From the NCBI RefSeq assembly GCF_000814005.1, contig NZ_JWLK01000002.1, forward strand, positions 62,001 to 126,000: a stretch of 64,000 bases of DNA. The letters are read 5' to 3'. Within the stretch, counting starts at the first letter, position 1, and the number at the start of each line of letters is the position of its first letter. Below, piece after piece: positions 7,284 through 17,163 of the stretch. Position numbers and translations under genes: made by a program. The notes beneath the pieces were generated by a model. The model worked only from the letters and a program-made list of their open reading frames with translations. It was not told where the DNA came from and did not search any database. Origin of the DNA: Ruegeria sp. ANG-S4 (GTDB lineage: Bacteria; Pseudomonadota; Alphaproteobacteria; Rhodobacterales; Rhodobacteraceae).

Positions 7284-9935
7284 TTAGGCCTCGTTGCATT
7301 GAAGATTGGCAGGGTTGGTCTTTGACACGTTTCGATTCAGCAAGTCTGCCAGTTCTGGGCGGCAGGAACCGCAATTTGTTCCTGCCTGAACAACTGCGCC
7401 AATGTCGTCGACGCTCATGAGGTTTTGCGAATTGATCGCGCTCAATATCGTTTTCATTCCGACGTTGAAACACGCACAAACTATTGGGCCTGTATCTGCT
7501 GCCTCGGCAGGTGCACGGCCAGACAGAAACTGTTGGGGCGAGACGTCGGGGAGCGATGCAAGATAATCTCGCATCAACGCCTCAGGCCTTTGCGAAACGA
7601 AAAGGGCTGCCAGAATCCGGCTGCCTTCGGACAACACAATCCGATGCGCATTGCGGGCGGGATCCGTGGCGGAGATGACGGTTGCGTTGGGCAGTCCAAA
7701 CCACTCACGTGCTGTTGCTTCCCAATCGTCGTGACTGTCACGCCCGGCCAATTCGGTCCGAAAGCCGTTTTCGGTCCGGGCGGTGGCCCGATATTCCAAG
7801 GCCAGCGAAATCGGCGTTACAGATACAGCAAAACCAAACCACGCCGCCTTGTAACGGGAGACAGATACTGCTGTGGCCTTGCTTTCCGGTTGGCCAGATA
7901 CCGGATCGGTAATACCCGGGATCAACGCGTCGACGCGTGCGGATGGCGCGTTTTCACCCGTCCAGTGGATCGGCGCGAATACATGACCCGGTTGTGTGGA
8001 CCCAGTTATGCGCAGTCTGTAAATGCCCTTTCCTGTCGCGCTTGTAACCTCGACCAAATCGGCGGGCGACAGACCCAATGTCTGTGCATCGTCCGGGTTA
8101 ACGTCGAGAAAAGGTTCAGGCAAATGTGTTGAAAGTCTGGCAGACAGCCCGCTGCGGGTCATGGTGTGCCACTGATCCCGGATACGCCCGGTATTCAGCA
8201 CATACGGATAGAGTTGGCTGGTTTTTGCGATGGGAGACTTGTTTTTGACACTCACAAACCGGGCTTTGCCGTCCGAATGGAAAAACTGACCGTCGTGAAA
8301 GAACCGATCGCGGCTTTTGTTGTCTGCCACTGGCCAACGGGTTGGTTTGAACTCTGCATATGCGTCGTCATCCATCAATGCGAGGCCGGAGATATCGAAG
8401 TCCTTGCCAAAATCGGCGGCGATGCCTGACAACGCCGCGTGTTCCCGAAAGACTGCAGCGGCTGAAGGATAGTCAAACGCCGTTGCCCACCCCATTCGCT
8501 GTCCGACTTCGGCCAGAATCTCCCAGTCGGCGCGGGCATGGCCCGGTGCGGGCAACACCGCCCGCTGCCGGCTTATTGTTCTGTCGGAGTTTGTCACCGT
8601 CCCGCTTTTTTCTGCCCAACCCGTGGCGGGCAAAAGAACGTGAGCCAACCGCGCCGTATCCGTTTGCGCTGTTACGTCGCTGACCACGGTGAATGGGCAA
8701 GCTGCAATTGCCTCACGTACCTTATTCGCATCGGGCATGGTAACTGCGGGATTGGTGTGGATGATCCACAACGCCTTGATCCGTCCTTCGCCAACCGCTC
8801 GAAACATATCCACGGCCTTGAGCCCCGGCTTGTCCGGCATCCTAGGGGCGTTCCAGAAGCTTTTTACCTCGGCTCGGTGATCAGCGTTCTCGATGTCCAA
8901 GTGACACGCCAGCATATTCGCCAAACCGCCGACTTCGCGACCACCCATCGCATTGGGTTGACCGGTTACTGAAAAAGGCCCCATGCCAGGCCGCCCGATC
9001 CGACCCGTTGCCAAATGGCAGTTCAGAATGGCGTTGACCTTGTCCGTTCCACTTGCGGATTGGTTCACACCCTGGCTGAAAACCGTCACGACGCGTTCTG
9101 TTACCAACCAAAGATTGCAGAAGGCTTCGATGCCGGCCTGATTCAATCCGGTCGCAGATGGTTCGTCCTGTTGAGCTGCGCTCACGGCCGTATCAAAGCC
9201 GACGGTGTGCTGTAAAAACTGGGGATCGGTGTGCCCGCCTTGGGCGATTTTCGACAAAAGCCGGTTGAACAAAGCTACGTCGCTGCCGGGTTTCAGCGCC
9301 AGGTGCAAATCGGCCTGATCGCACGTAGCTGTGCGCCGAGGGTCGATCACAACGATCCTGGTTCCGCGCGATTGCCGAGCAGCCAAAACGCGTTGGTAAA
9401 GAACCGGGTGACACCACGCGAGGTTCGAGCCAACCAGCACAACCAAATCGGCCTGATCCAGATCCTCATAGGTTCCCGGCACCGTGTCTGCGCCGAATGC
9501 ACGCTTGTGCCCGGCCACGGTTGACGCCATGCAAAGGCGTGAATTGGTGTCGATATTGGCCGAGCCGATGAACCCTTTCATCAGCTTGTTGGCGACATAA
9601 TAGTCCTCGGTCAGCAATTGGCCAGAGACATAAAAGGCAACGCTGTCGGGGCCATGCGTCTTGATCGCGGTCGAGAAGCGATCAGCTACCAGCTGAAGTG
9701 CCGCATCCCAAGGCACATCCTTGCCAAACGCACGCGGAGCCAACAAACGGTGGTCCAGTCCGACTGTTTCACCCAGTGCCATGCCCTTCGAGCAGAGCCG
9801 CCCGTAATTCGCCGGATGGTCCGGGTCGCCCTGTACCGCCAGCCCGCCAGCCCCATCAGGGCGCAGCAGCACCCCGCAGCCGACCCCGCAATAGGCGCAG
9901 GTCGACCGGACTTCGGGCAAACCGGTTCCATCCAT
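7284..9935 (-). CDS. nasA: Assimilatory nitrate reductase, catalytic subunit
   Basis: An 883-residue molybdopterin oxidoreductase that reduces nitrate to nitrite in the cytoplasm. The N-terminal [4Fe-4S] ligands are Cys13, Cys16, Cys20 and Cys48 (CAYCGVGCG ... GRLCSKG). The Mo-bis-MGD body follows, and the C-terminal dinucleotide-binding domain contains YVLNTGRIRDQWHTM. The last about 70 residues hold a BFD-like [2Fe-2S] motif (CACF ... CGSC), as in NasA proteins that accept electrons through a second cluster. No separate NasC-type reductase gene is in the operon. The start overlaps the nirD stop by one base (TGATG). It is the last gene of the operon; no convincing terminator was seen in the following 200 nt. 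Confidence 0.93.
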   Translation of the reverse strand: MDGTGLPEVRSTCAYCGVGCGVLLRPDGAGGLAVQGDPDHPANYGRLCSKGMALGETVGLDHRLLAPRAFGKDVPWDAALQLVADRFSTAIKTHGPDSVAFYVSGQLLTEDYYVANKLMKGFIGSANIDTNSRLCMASTVAGHKRAFGADTVPGTYEDLDQADLVVLVGSNLAWCHPVLYQRVLAARQSRGTRIVVIDPRRTATCDQADLHLALKPGSDVALFNRLLSKIAQGGHTDPQFLQHTVGFDTAVSAAQQDEPSATGLNQAGIEAFCNLWLVTERVVTVFSQGVNQSASGTDKVNAILNCHLATGRIGRPGMGPFSVTGQPNAMGGREVGGLANMLACHLDIENADHRAEVKSFWNAPRMPDKPGLKAVDMFRAVGEGRIKALWIIHTNPAVTMPDANKVREAIAACPFTVVSDVTAQTDTARLAHVLLPATGWAEKSGTVTNSDRTISRQRAVLPAPGHARADWEILAEVGQRMGWATAFDYPSAAAVFREHAALSGIAADFGKDFDISGLALMDDDAYAEFKPTRWPVADNKSRDRFFHDGQFFHSDGKARFVSVKNKSPIAKTSQLYPYVLNTGRIRDQWHTMTRSGLSARLSTHLPEPFLDVNPDDAQTLGLSPADLVEVTSATGKGIYRLRITGSTQPGHVFAPIHWTGENAPSARVDALIPGITDPVSGQPESKATAVSVSRYKAAWFGFAVSVTPISLALEYRATARTENGFRTELAGRDSHDDWEATAREWFGLPNATVISATDPARNAHRIVLSEGSRILAALFVSQRPEALMRDYLASLPDVSPQQFLSGRAPAEAADTGPIVCACFNVGMKTILSAINSQNLMSVDDIGAVVQAGTNCGSCRPELADLLNRNVSKTNPANLQCNEA

Positions 9936-10267
9936 CAGGCCGCGCTCCGCCGTGCGACCGCGCTGTCATCCAACAAGATACGTCCATCTTCGAGGCGCAC
10001 GGGATAGGTGGTTATACGTCCGTCATCAGCGCCTTGCGCCTCACCGGTGTTCAGGTCGAAGACCCAGTTGTGCAGCGGGCAGGTCACCGACTGCCCATGC
10101 ACGATCCCCTCTGACAAGGGACCACCCTTGTGAGGACAGCTATTGGTGGCAGCGAACACCTCGGCCTCGGCGGTTCGGAAAACGGCGATGCAGCCGATAT
10201 GGGTCTTTACCAGACGCGCACCGCGCACGGGCACTTCGTCGATATGCCCGATGTCGATCCAGCTCAT
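9935..10267 (-). CDS. nirD: Nitrite reductase (NADH) small subunit, Rieske type
   Basis: A 110-residue protein. The ATG at 10267 (MSWIDIG) overlaps the nirB stop as ATGA; a longer in-frame extension upstream lies within nirB and is rejected. A complete Rieske [2Fe-2S] ligand set is present: Cys44/His46 (CPHKGG) and Cys63/His66 (CPLH). This differs from enterobacterial NirD, which has lost these ligands. It partners NirB in the six-electron reduction of nitrite to ammonium. It is translationally coupled both to nirB before it and to nasA after it. Confidence 0.92.
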   Translation of the reverse strand: MSWIDIGHIDEVPVRGARLVKTHIGCIAVFRTAEAEVFAATNSCPHKGGPLSEGIVHGQSVTCPLHNWVFDLNTGEAQGADDGRITTYPVRLEDGRILLDDSAVARRSAA

Positions 10268-12699
10268 TCCGCGGCCTCCAGCGTGAAATCTGCAATGGGC
10301 GCGTAGGTTTGGGACTTTTCGCGTACGTGTTCCGCCCAAGGGTCTTTGCGGTAGATGCTTTGCGACAGCTCAAAGCGTTCGACCAAGGCGGCGCGGCTTT
10401 CAAGATCGTCGACCACCTGCGCCTTGACCCAATCGATGCCGACCTTTCCGAGCCACTTATAGATGCGATCCAGATACTTGCCGCCTTCGCGATACGCCTG
10501 GGTTACAGCCATCACAACTTCGATGGCCTCGTATTCGGTCGGCACCTGACAGAGCAACTCTGTCTCTTTCACATCCATTCCTGCCGCGCCACCGATGCTG
10601 ATCTGATAGCCTGAGTCCACGCAGACAACGCCGATATCCTTGCAGGTCGCCTCGGCACAGTTGCGGGGGCATCCCGAAACGGCCAGCTTCAGCTTGTGCG
10701 GCGTCCACGACCCCCACAGGATTTTCTCGAGCTTGATGCCCAGACCAGTGCTGTCCTGCGTTCCGAACCGGCAATGGTCAGTGCCGACGCAGGTTTTGAC
10801 CGTACGCAGACCCTTGGAATAGGCATGGCCCGAGACCAAACCGGCCTGGTTCAGATCGGACCAGATTGCAGGCAAATCTTCGCCCTTGACGCCCAACAGG
10901 TCGATACGCTGACCGCCGGTGACCTTGACCGTGGGCACATCGTACTTGTCAGCGGCGTCCGCGATGGCGCGCAATTCCTCGGGTGTGGTGATCCCACCCC
11001 ACATACGCGGCACAACACTGAAGGTGCCATCTTTCTGAATGTTGGCGTGCTTGCGCTCGTTCACGAAACGGCTTTGCGGGTCGTCCTGATATTCCAAGGG
11101 CCAGTCTGCCAGCAGGTAATAGTTGATCGCCGGGCGACAGACGTGGCAGCCGTTGGGCGATTTCCAACCCAATTCCTGCCAGACAGCAGCCTGACTCTTC
11201 AGTTCTTGCCCCTTGATCAGGCGACGCACATCCTCATGGGTCAGGTCGGTACAGCCACAGATGGGCTGCGCAGTTGGCATCTGGAAGTCGTCCCCCAGGG
11301 TGACCTGCAACACCTGTTCAACCAATCCGGTGCAAGTCCCGCATGAGGCGCTGGCTTTGGTGCTTGCCCGTACCGCACCCAAATCGGTGGCTCCTGCACT
11401 GATCGCCTCGACAATGTCGCTTTTGCATACGCCGTTGCAGCCGCAAATCTCCGCCTCAGGCGGCAATGCTGCAACGGCTGAGAGAGGGTCCGCGGTATCG
11501 CCCCCCTGATAGGCCGGGCCGAAGATCAGCGTTTCGCGCATTTCCTCGACGCTGGTGCCGTCTTTGATAAGGCCAAAGAACCAGCTTCCATCGGCGGTAT
11601 CGCCGTACATGACGGCCCCGACCAAGTGATCCCCTTCGATCACAAGGCGTTTATAGACCCCGCGCGAAGGGTCACGGAACACGATATCCTCGCGCCCGGG
11701 GCCATCGGCAAAATCACCAGCGCTGAACAGGTCACAACCGGTCACTTTCAACTTGGTCGACAGGATTTTCTGCGTGAACGCAGCCTCTTCACCCAACAGA
11801 GCCTGGGCCACAACCTTCGCCTGATCGTAAAGCGGCGCAACAAGGCCAAAAACGGCCCCATCATGTTCAACGCATTCACCCACGGCAAAGACGTCAGGGT
11901 CTGAGGTCAGCATCTGGTTATCCACATGGATACCCCGCCCGACGGCCAGCCCCGCCTGTTCCGCCAGCGCCGTGTTCGGGCGAATACCAACGGCCATCAC
12001 CAGCAGATCACAGGGCAGTTCGGTCCCGTCCTCCAGCCGCAATGCGCGGACTTTGCCGTCTTGCCCCAGAATTTCCTTCGAATTGGCCTGCAGGCAAATC
12101 TTGATGCCTTTGTCCTCAAGCGACTTTTTCAGCAGATACCCGGCGGCTTCGTCCAGCTGACGCTCCATCAGGTGGCCCATGATGTGAACGACGGTGACGT
12201 CCACGCCATGCGCGGCCATGCCCGCTGCGGCCTCAAGCCCCAGCAAGCCGCCACCGATGACGACGACCTTGTTGCCCGGCCCCATACCCATCATCCGTTG
12301 GGTGTCTTCCAGATCGCGATAGGCGATCACACCCTCCAGATCATGCCCCGGCAACGGGATCATGAACGGGTTCGATCCGGTTGCGATTACCAGTTTGTCG
12401 TAGGGAACATGCCCTTTCTCACCCTCGACCACCTTCATCTCGCGGTCGATATTCGCAACCTTTTCGCCAAAGCGGCAGGCGATACCACGCTCGGCATACC
12501 AGGCGTCGTCGTGGGTGACGATCTCTTCATAGGTCTTCTCGCCCGACAGAACCGGGCTGAGCATGATGCGGTTGTAGTTCCCGCGCGGCTCGGCGTTGAA
12601 CAGGGTAATGTCGAACGCGTCGGGTGCGGCGTCAGTCAGATGTTCCAGCACCCGGCCCGAGGCCATGCCTGCACCTATGACAACAAGTCTTTGCTTCAT
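10264..12699 (-). CDS. nirB: Nitrite reductase (NADH) large subunit
   Basis: An 811-residue siroheme nitrite reductase. The ATG at 12699 begins MKQRLVVIGAGMASG, an FAD-binding Rossmann start; a longer open frame upstream runs into the previous gene and is rejected. The order of domains is: FAD/NAD(P)H oxidoreductase (1-about 400, second GxGxxG in VVIGGGLLGLE); two BFD-like [2Fe-2S] segments (CGCNGVC ... CGTC, and CGCTDL ... CHVC); ferredoxin-like half domain; and the 4Fe-4S/siroheme domain with TCVGTDHCRFG and SGCPRNCAEATC. It takes electrons from NADH and reduces nitrite to ammonium in the cytoplasm. It follows the transporter genes by 4 nt and overlaps nirD. Confidence 0.94.
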   Translation of the reverse strand: MKQRLVVIGAGMASGRVLEHLTDAAPDAFDITLFNAEPRGNYNRIMLSPVLSGEKTYEEIVTHDDAWYAERGIACRFGEKVANIDREMKVVEGEKGHVPYDKLVIATGSNPFMIPLPGHDLEGVIAYRDLEDTQRMMGMGPGNKVVVIGGGLLGLEAAAGMAAHGVDVTVVHIMGHLMERQLDEAAGYLLKKSLEDKGIKICLQANSKEILGQDGKVRALRLEDGTELPCDLLVMAVGIRPNTALAEQAGLAVGRGIHVDNQMLTSDPDVFAVGECVEHDGAVFGLVAPLYDQAKVVAQALLGEEAAFTQKILSTKLKVTGCDLFSAGDFADGPGREDIVFRDPSRGVYKRLVIEGDHLVGAVMYGDTADGSWFFGLIKDGTSVEEMRETLIFGPAYQGGDTADPLSAVAALPPEAEICGCNGVCKSDIVEAISAGATDLGAVRASTKASASCGTCTGLVEQVLQVTLGDDFQMPTAQPICGCTDLTHEDVRRLIKGQELKSQAAVWQELGWKSPNGCHVCRPAINYYLLADWPLEYQDDPQSRFVNERKHANIQKDGTFSVVPRMWGGITTPEELRAIADAADKYDVPTVKVTGGQRIDLLGVKGEDLPAIWSDLNQAGLVSGHAYSKGLRTVKTCVGTDHCRFGTQDSTGLGIKLEKILWGSWTPHKLKLAVSGCPRNCAEATCKDIGVVCVDSGYQISIGGAAGMDVKETELLCQVPTEYEAIEVVMAVTQAYREGGKYLDRIYKWLGKVGIDWVKAQVVDDLESRAALVERFELSQSIYRKDPWAEHVREKSQTYAPIADFTLEAAE

Positions 12700-12703
12700 G
12701 GTT

Positions 12704-14383
12704 TCACTCCGCTGCAATCGCCTTGGGGGTGGGCGATTTCGGCTTTGCGCCGTGTTCGTATTCTTCGAGGAAGTCGAGCACTTCCTGCCGGTAGGCGTAA
12801 TAGTCGGGATGTTCCAACAGTGCCTTTCGCGTGCGCGGGCGCGGCAGATCGACATTGGTGATCTTGCCGATCGTCGCCTGCGGACCGTTGGTCATCATCA
12901 CAACGCGATCGGCCAGCAGGATCGCCTCATCGACGTCGTGAGTGACGCAGATTGCGGTCACCTTGGTACGGGACCAGACCTCCATCAACACTTCCTGCAA
13001 TTCCCAACGTGTGAGGCTGTCGAGCATCCCAAAGGGCTCATCCAGCAACAGCAGTTTAGGAGACAGGGCAAAGGCACGGGCGATACCGACGCGTTGCTTC
13101 ATGCCGTTCGAGAGATCGCTGGCAGACTTGTCCATTGCATCGGCCAGACCTACCCGCTCCAGATAGTATTCAACCACGTCCTGCCGCTCGGCCATGCTGG
13201 CCTTGGGATAGACCTTGTCGACCCCAATCGCGACGTTTTCCTTGGCGCTGAGCCACGGGAACAGGTTGGGCGATTGAAACACCACGGCACGCTCGGGGTC
13301 GGCGCCTTCGACGTGGCGGCCATCCAGCTTGATCGCACCTTTCGAGATTTCATTCAGCCCTGCCGCCATCGTCAGCACTGTGGATTTGCCACAGCCGGAA
13401 TGGCCGATCAGCGAGATGAACTCACCCTTGTCGATCTTCAGATCGAAATCCTCGACCACTGTCAGTGGACCTTTGGGCGTCGGGTAAACCTTGTGCAGTT
13501 GCGAGAAGTCGAGGAAGCGGTCCTCGATCATCCCTTTCTGGGCCTGTGCTACCGCTGCGGGTACGCCATGAATCGGGGTGACATCGGGCAAAAGGCGTGA
13601 ACCTTCGACCTTGGCTTCGATCCCCACGTCCATCAGGTACTTGGTGACATCCGCGCGCAGGCGCTTGAAGGTTTCATTGTTGTTCATCGCTCCACGCTCA
13701 CGCGGGCGGGGGATGGAAACGTGGAACTCCTGCCCCAACGTACCATCGGGGTTCAGGGCAATGATGCGATCGGCCAGAATAATGGCCTCGTCCACGTCAT
13801 TGGTGATCAACACGCAGGTTTTCTTGTCGGCCTCCCAAATGCGCTCAATCTCATCGGCCAGATTGGCGCGGGTCAGCGCGTCGAGCGCCGACAGGGGCTC
13901 GTCCAGCAGCAGCACCTCGGGGTTCATCGACAGCGCCCGCGCGACGTTGACCCGTTGGCGCATCCCGCCGGACAATTCCGCCGGACGGCGCGTTGCCGCA
14001 TGGCTCAGACCCACCATCTTGACGTAATGCGCGACTTTCTCGGCTTTCTCGGCCTTGCTGAGACCGGGAAAGACCGTATCGACCGCCAGACCCACATTGC
14101 CGGTAACCGTCAGCCACGGCATGAGGGAATAGTTCTGGAAGATAACCCCGCGTTCCGGACCCGGCCCCTTGATCTGGGCCCCTTTGAACGTGACCTCTCC
14201 GCTGGTCGGGGCATCAAGCCCCGCCAACAGATTGATCAGGGTGGTTTTGCCGGTGCCGGAAAAACCGAGGATGACCAGAAACTCACCCTCCTGCACGTCC
14301 AGATCGATACCTTTCAGGACATCGGTGCACGCGGTGCCTTCGCCAAAGGATTTCGAGGCGTTCTTGAAGCTTAGGATGCTCAT
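12704..14383 (-). CDS. Nitrate ABC transporter, tandem ATP-binding protein (NrtC/NrtD-type fusion)
   Basis: About 559 residues from the ATG at 14383; a GTG at 14392 that overlaps the nrtB stop (GTGA) is an alternative. Two complete ABC ATPase domains lie in one chain. The first has Walker A GFSGTGKTT and signature LSGGMRQR; the second has Walker A GHSGCGKST and signature LSNGMKQR, each with a LLLDEP Walker B. A linker of about 60 residues joins them. The protein energises nitrate import with NrtA and NrtB. Cyanobacteria encode NrtC and NrtD separately, and their NrtC carries an NrtA-like tail; here that tail is absent and the two ATPases are fused. The gene lies inside the nas operon, 4 nt before nirB. 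Confidence 0.9.
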   Translation of the reverse strand: MSILSFKNASKSFGEGTACTDVLKGIDLDVQEGEFLVILGFSGTGKTTLINLLAGLDAPTSGEVTFKGAQIKGPGPERGVIFQNYSLMPWLTVTGNVGLAVDTVFPGLSKAEKAEKVAHYVKMVGLSHAATRRPAELSGGMRQRVNVARALSMNPEVLLLDEPLSALDALTRANLADEIERIWEADKKTCVLITNDVDEAIILADRIIALNPDGTLGQEFHVSIPRPRERGAMNNNETFKRLRADVTKYLMDVGIEAKVEGSRLLPDVTPIHGVPAAVAQAQKGMIEDRFLDFSQLHKVYPTPKGPLTVVEDFDLKIDKGEFISLIGHSGCGKSTVLTMAAGLNEISKGAIKLDGRHVEGADPERAVVFQSPNLFPWLSAKENVAIGVDKVYPKASMAERQDVVEYYLERVGLADAMDKSASDLSNGMKQRVGIARAFALSPKLLLLDEPFGMLDSLTRWELQEVLMEVWSRTKVTAICVTHDVDEAILLADRVVMMTNGPQATIGKITNVDLPRPRTRKALLEHPDYYAYRQEVLDFLEEYEHGAKPKSPTPKAIAAE

Positions 14384-14388
14384 CGCGC

Positions 14389-15471
14389 TCACCGGTTGTT
14401 CGTAAAGGTAAACAGGGATTGCAGCGCGTACATCACCCGGTCCAACAAGAAGCCGATGATGCCGATGGTCAGGACCGCAACCATGATCTTGGCAAGCGAG
14501 CTGGAGGAGCCGTTCTGGAATTCATCCCAGACAAATTTACCCAGACCGGGGTTCTGCGCCAGCATCTCGGCTGCAATCAGGACCATCCAGCCGACACCCA
14601 GAGACAAGCGCAGACCGGTGAAGATCAGCGGCAGCGCCGAGGGCAGCACAAGCTTGGTGATCTTGGTATAGGTGTTCATTTTCAACACCTTCGAGACGTT
14701 CACCAGGTCCTTGTCGATGGAGGCCACGCCCAATGCGGTGTTGATCAGGGTCGGCCAAAGGGAACAAAGCGTCACGGTGATGGCCGAGATCAGGAAGGAT
14801 TTGGCGAACCAGCCGTCATTGGTGACGTAAACTGCCGACACGATCATCGTAACGATTGGCAACCAAGCCAGTGGCGAGACCGGTTTGAAGATCTGGATCA
14901 GCGGGTTCAGCGCCGCATTTGCGGTTGGTGAAAGACCGGCGGCGATGCCTAACGGGACGGCGACGACCGTGGCGATCATAAAGCCGAAGAAGACCGTTTT
15001 GATCGAGGTCCAGATTTGCTGGTAATAGGACGGCGCACCGGTATAGGCGACCTGCTTGACCTCATCCGCGCGGCCAGCGTCGATCAGCTTTTGGTTCCGC
15101 TTTTCGACCATCTCTTCGAACTTGGCGCGTTTGGTGGCTTTGGCCTGTGCATCCTCGTTCAGGTTGAGCATTTCCTCCCAAACCTGCGCAGGACCGGGTA
15201 CAGCACCCAGTGAGGTCTGGACCTTTGGGGCCAGCGTCGCCCAGAGCAGCAAAAAGGCGCAGATCGACAGCAGCGGTACGACCAGCAGCCGCCAGATCTC
15301 GGCCATCTGGGCCCGGGGGTTATCCCCGGCGGCGGCCTTCAGGACCGGCGTCGCCCAGCTGAGGCCCAATACCTGAAACCATTTGTCGGCGGCATTGATG
15401 CGGGTGAACAGGCGGGCGCGACGCTCCTCTCGGGCGGCGTTGGCGTTGAATTCGGGGTCAACCGTTGTCAT
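14389..15471 (-). CDS. nrtB: Nitrate ABC transporter permease
   Basis: A 360-residue inner-membrane permease of the NrtB/SsuC type. A hydrophobic helix near residues 85-105 (LLVVPLLSICAFLLLW) is followed by a charged segment of about 80 residues rich in Lys/Glu. Four to five further membrane helices follow, with the EAA-type loop near LVLPSALPLIFTGLRLSLG. It forms the membrane channel for nitrate with the fused ATPase. It starts at ATG 15471, 72 nt after nrtA, and a stem-loop lies in that gap. Its stop overlaps the alternative ATPase start. Confidence 0.9.
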   Translation of the reverse strand: MTTVDPEFNANAAREERRARLFTRINAADKWFQVLGLSWATPVLKAAAGDNPRAQMAEIWRLLVVPLLSICAFLLLWATLAPKVQTSLGAVPGPAQVWEEMLNLNEDAQAKATKRAKFEEMVEKRNQKLIDAGRADEVKQVAYTGAPSYYQQIWTSIKTVFFGFMIATVVAVPLGIAAGLSPTANAALNPLIQIFKPVSPLAWLPIVTMIVSAVYVTNDGWFAKSFLISAITVTLCSLWPTLINTALGVASIDKDLVNVSKVLKMNTYTKITKLVLPSALPLIFTGLRLSLGVGWMVLIAAEMLAQNPGLGKFVWDEFQNGSSSSLAKIMVAVLTIGIIGFLLDRVMYALQSLFTFTNNR

Positions 15472-15510
15472 CTGATGTGTCCTTGCGCTGGCGGGGCACT
15501 TGTATGGCCA

Positions 15511-15530
15511 CGCCCGACCTTTGCCGGGCG
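15511..15530 (-). promoter_or_regulatory. Stem-loop between nrtA and nrtB
   Basis: Six-base perfect arms (CGCCCG/CGGGCG) flank an 8-nt loop in the only sizeable gap inside the structural operon. There is no U-tract after it on the transcribed strand, so it is not a typical terminator. Such hairpins often protect the 3' end of binding-protein mRNA so that the binding protein outnumbers the permease; that role is inferred. Confidence 0.4.
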
Positions 15531-15543
15531 CGGCGGTTCGGGA

Positions 15544-16911
15544 TTAGCCTTGCACGTCCGAGCCGACGATCTTCTGCTCGCCCTTCAGACCAATGGTCAG
15601 GCTTTCGAGATAGGCGTTAGGTGCGCGGCCGTCATAGGCGATACCGTCGATGATGTCCTCGGCCGGTGTCGGCGCTTTGTAACCGTCGCTGTTCCAGGGG
15701 AAGTCAGCCTCGTTCGCCAGTCCCTCGTCGACTAGCAGGCGCGCGGCTTCCAGATAGATTTCGGGCTTGTAGACGGACTTGGCCACGTCGTCATACCAGC
15801 TGTCAGGCTTGGCTTCGGCGATCTGGCCCCAGCGGCGCATCTGGGTCAGGTACCAGATCGCATCCGAGTAGAAGGGATAAGTCGCGTTGTAGCGGAAGAA
15901 GACGTTGAAGTCGGGTACGTCGCGCTTGTCGCCCTTCTCGTATTCAAAGGTGCCGGTCATCGAGTTGGCGATGACGTCATAATCTGCGCCGACATATTCC
16001 GCTCGGCTGAGGATCTCGACTGCCTCCGGGCGGTTAGCGTTGTCGTTTTCATCCAGCCACTGCGCCGCGCGGATCAGCGCCTTGGTCACGGCGAGCGTTG
16101 TGTTCGGGTATTCCTCGGCAAATTCGGCAGTGATTCCGAAAACCTTCTCGGGGTTGTTCTTCCAAAGTTCATAATCGGTGATGACCGGGACGCCGATGCC
16201 CTTGAACACGGCCTGCTGGTTCCACGGCTCGCCCACGCAATAGCCATAGATCGTTCCGGCCTCCAAGGTGGCGGGCATTTGTGGGGGAGGCGTCACGGAC
16301 AGGAACACATCCGCGCCGATCTGACCGGTCACGTTTTCGGGGCTGTAATAGCCTGGGTGCAAACCACCTGCGGCCAGCCAATAGCGCAGTTCGTAATTGT
16401 GGGTGGAAACCGGGAAGACCATCCCCATGTTGAAGGGCTTGCCTTCGGATTTGTACTTCTCGACCACCGGAGCCAAGGCTTCGGCACTGATCGGGTGCTG
16501 AGGGCGGCCATCCTCCATCTTGGGGATGTTCGGCTTCATCTCTTCCCAGATTTCGTTGGAAACCGTGATGCCGTTGCCGTTCAGGTCCATCGAAAACGGC
16601 GTAATGATATGCGCCTCGGTCCCGTAACCGATCGTCGCCGCCAAAGGCTGCCCCGCCAGCATATGCGCGCCGTCCAATTGCCCGTCGATCACGCCATCCA
16701 GCAGAACTTTCCAGTTAGCCTGTGCTTCGAGCGTCACAAACAAGCCTTCGTCCAGAAAATACCCCTGCTCGTACGCAACCGCCAACGGTGCCATATCGGT
16801 CAGTTTGATAAATCCAAAGGTCAGTTCGTCTTTCTCCAGCTCCAGCAATTCGGCAAAAGCCGGAGTGGCTAGCGCTGTGGATGCAGCGAGGCTTAGAAGA
16901 AGCTTTTTCAT
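15544..16911 (-). CDS. nrtA: Nitrate-binding periplasmic protein
   Basis: A 455-residue substrate-binding protein of the NrtA/CmpA family. The ATG at 16911 ([20 protein letters not shown]) starts a clear Sec signal peptide ending in AFA, with GGGATCGAG just upstream. The open frame continues 270 nt further up, but that stretch is the leader RNA, not coding. Typical family stretches are [21 protein letters not shown] near the mature N-terminus and [15 protein letters not shown]. It captures nitrate in the periplasm and delivers it to NrtB. A regulated terminator in the leader controls its expression. Confidence 0.92.
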   Translation of the reverse strand: MKKLLLSLAASTALATPAFAELLELEKDELTFGFIKLTDMAPLAVAYEQGYFLDEGLFVTLEAQANWKVLLDGVIDGQLDGAHMLAGQPLAATIGYGTEAHIITPFSMDLNGNGITVSNEIWEEMKPNIPKMEDGRPQHPISAEALAPVVEKYKSEGKPFNMGMVFPVSTHNYELRYWLAAGGLHPGYYSPENVTGQIGADVFLSVTPPPQMPATLEAGTIYGYCVGEPWNQQAVFKGIGVPVITDYELWKNNPEKVFGITAEFAEEYPNTTLAVTKALIRAAQWLDENDNANRPEAVEILSRAEYVGADYDVIANSMTGTFEYEKGDKRDVPDFNVFFRYNATYPFYSDAIWYLTQMRRWGQIAEAKPDSWYDDVAKSVYKPEIYLEAARLLVDEGLANEADFPWNSDGYKAPTPAEDIIDGIAYDGRAPNAYLESLTIGLKGEQKIVGSDVQG

Positions 16912-16951
16912 CTCGATCCCTTTCGGTTCAGCCCATTGCGCCTGGGCAAAC

Positions 16952-17008
16952 AAAAAAAGCCGCCGACACACACCGCTGGGAGGAGGTAGCGGTTGGTCGA
17001 GCGGCTTT
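16952..17008 (-). terminator. Intrinsic terminator in the nrtA leader (antitermination target)
   Basis: On the minus strand an AAAGCCGC arm pairs with GCGGCUUU. The stem continues inward through CGAC/GUCG and ACCGCU/AGCGGU to a pyrimidine-rich loop, and a run of seven U follows. This is the strongest terminator seen in the nitrate block. It lies about 40 nt before the nrtA start codon, so read-through must be regulated. The nearby NasS and NasT genes supply the known regulatory pair for this. Confidence 0.85.
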
Positions 17009-17021
17009 GCTCTTGATAGTT

Positions 17022-17068
17022 GCCCATCGTTTTGGGCGAATTCCTTCGGTGGGCTTCGTTGCCTTCCG
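17022..17068 (-). promoter_or_regulatory. ANTAR-type two-hairpin RNA element (NasT target)
   Basis: Two small hairpins lie directly before the terminator. Hairpin 1 (17047-17068) has stem CGG/CCG, a 2x2 internal loop, stem GGC/GCC and the hexaloop AACGAA; this fits the ANTAR rule of A at loop position 1 and G at position 4. Hairpin 2 (17022-17037) has stem GCCCA/UGGGC and loop AAACGA, where G falls at position 5, so its fit is weaker. NasT carries an ANTAR domain, and binding here would let transcription pass the terminator when nitrate or nitrite releases it from NasS. The element was inferred by eye. Confidence 0.68.
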
Positions 17069-17163
17069 ATGGTTGGATTTAGCCAGTCTTGCGTCGGGTG
17101 GTCACCAGAAAACATGCTTTCGGCAGTCATTTTTCTGCGCTGCAGCAGAAATTCTCGCTGCAC

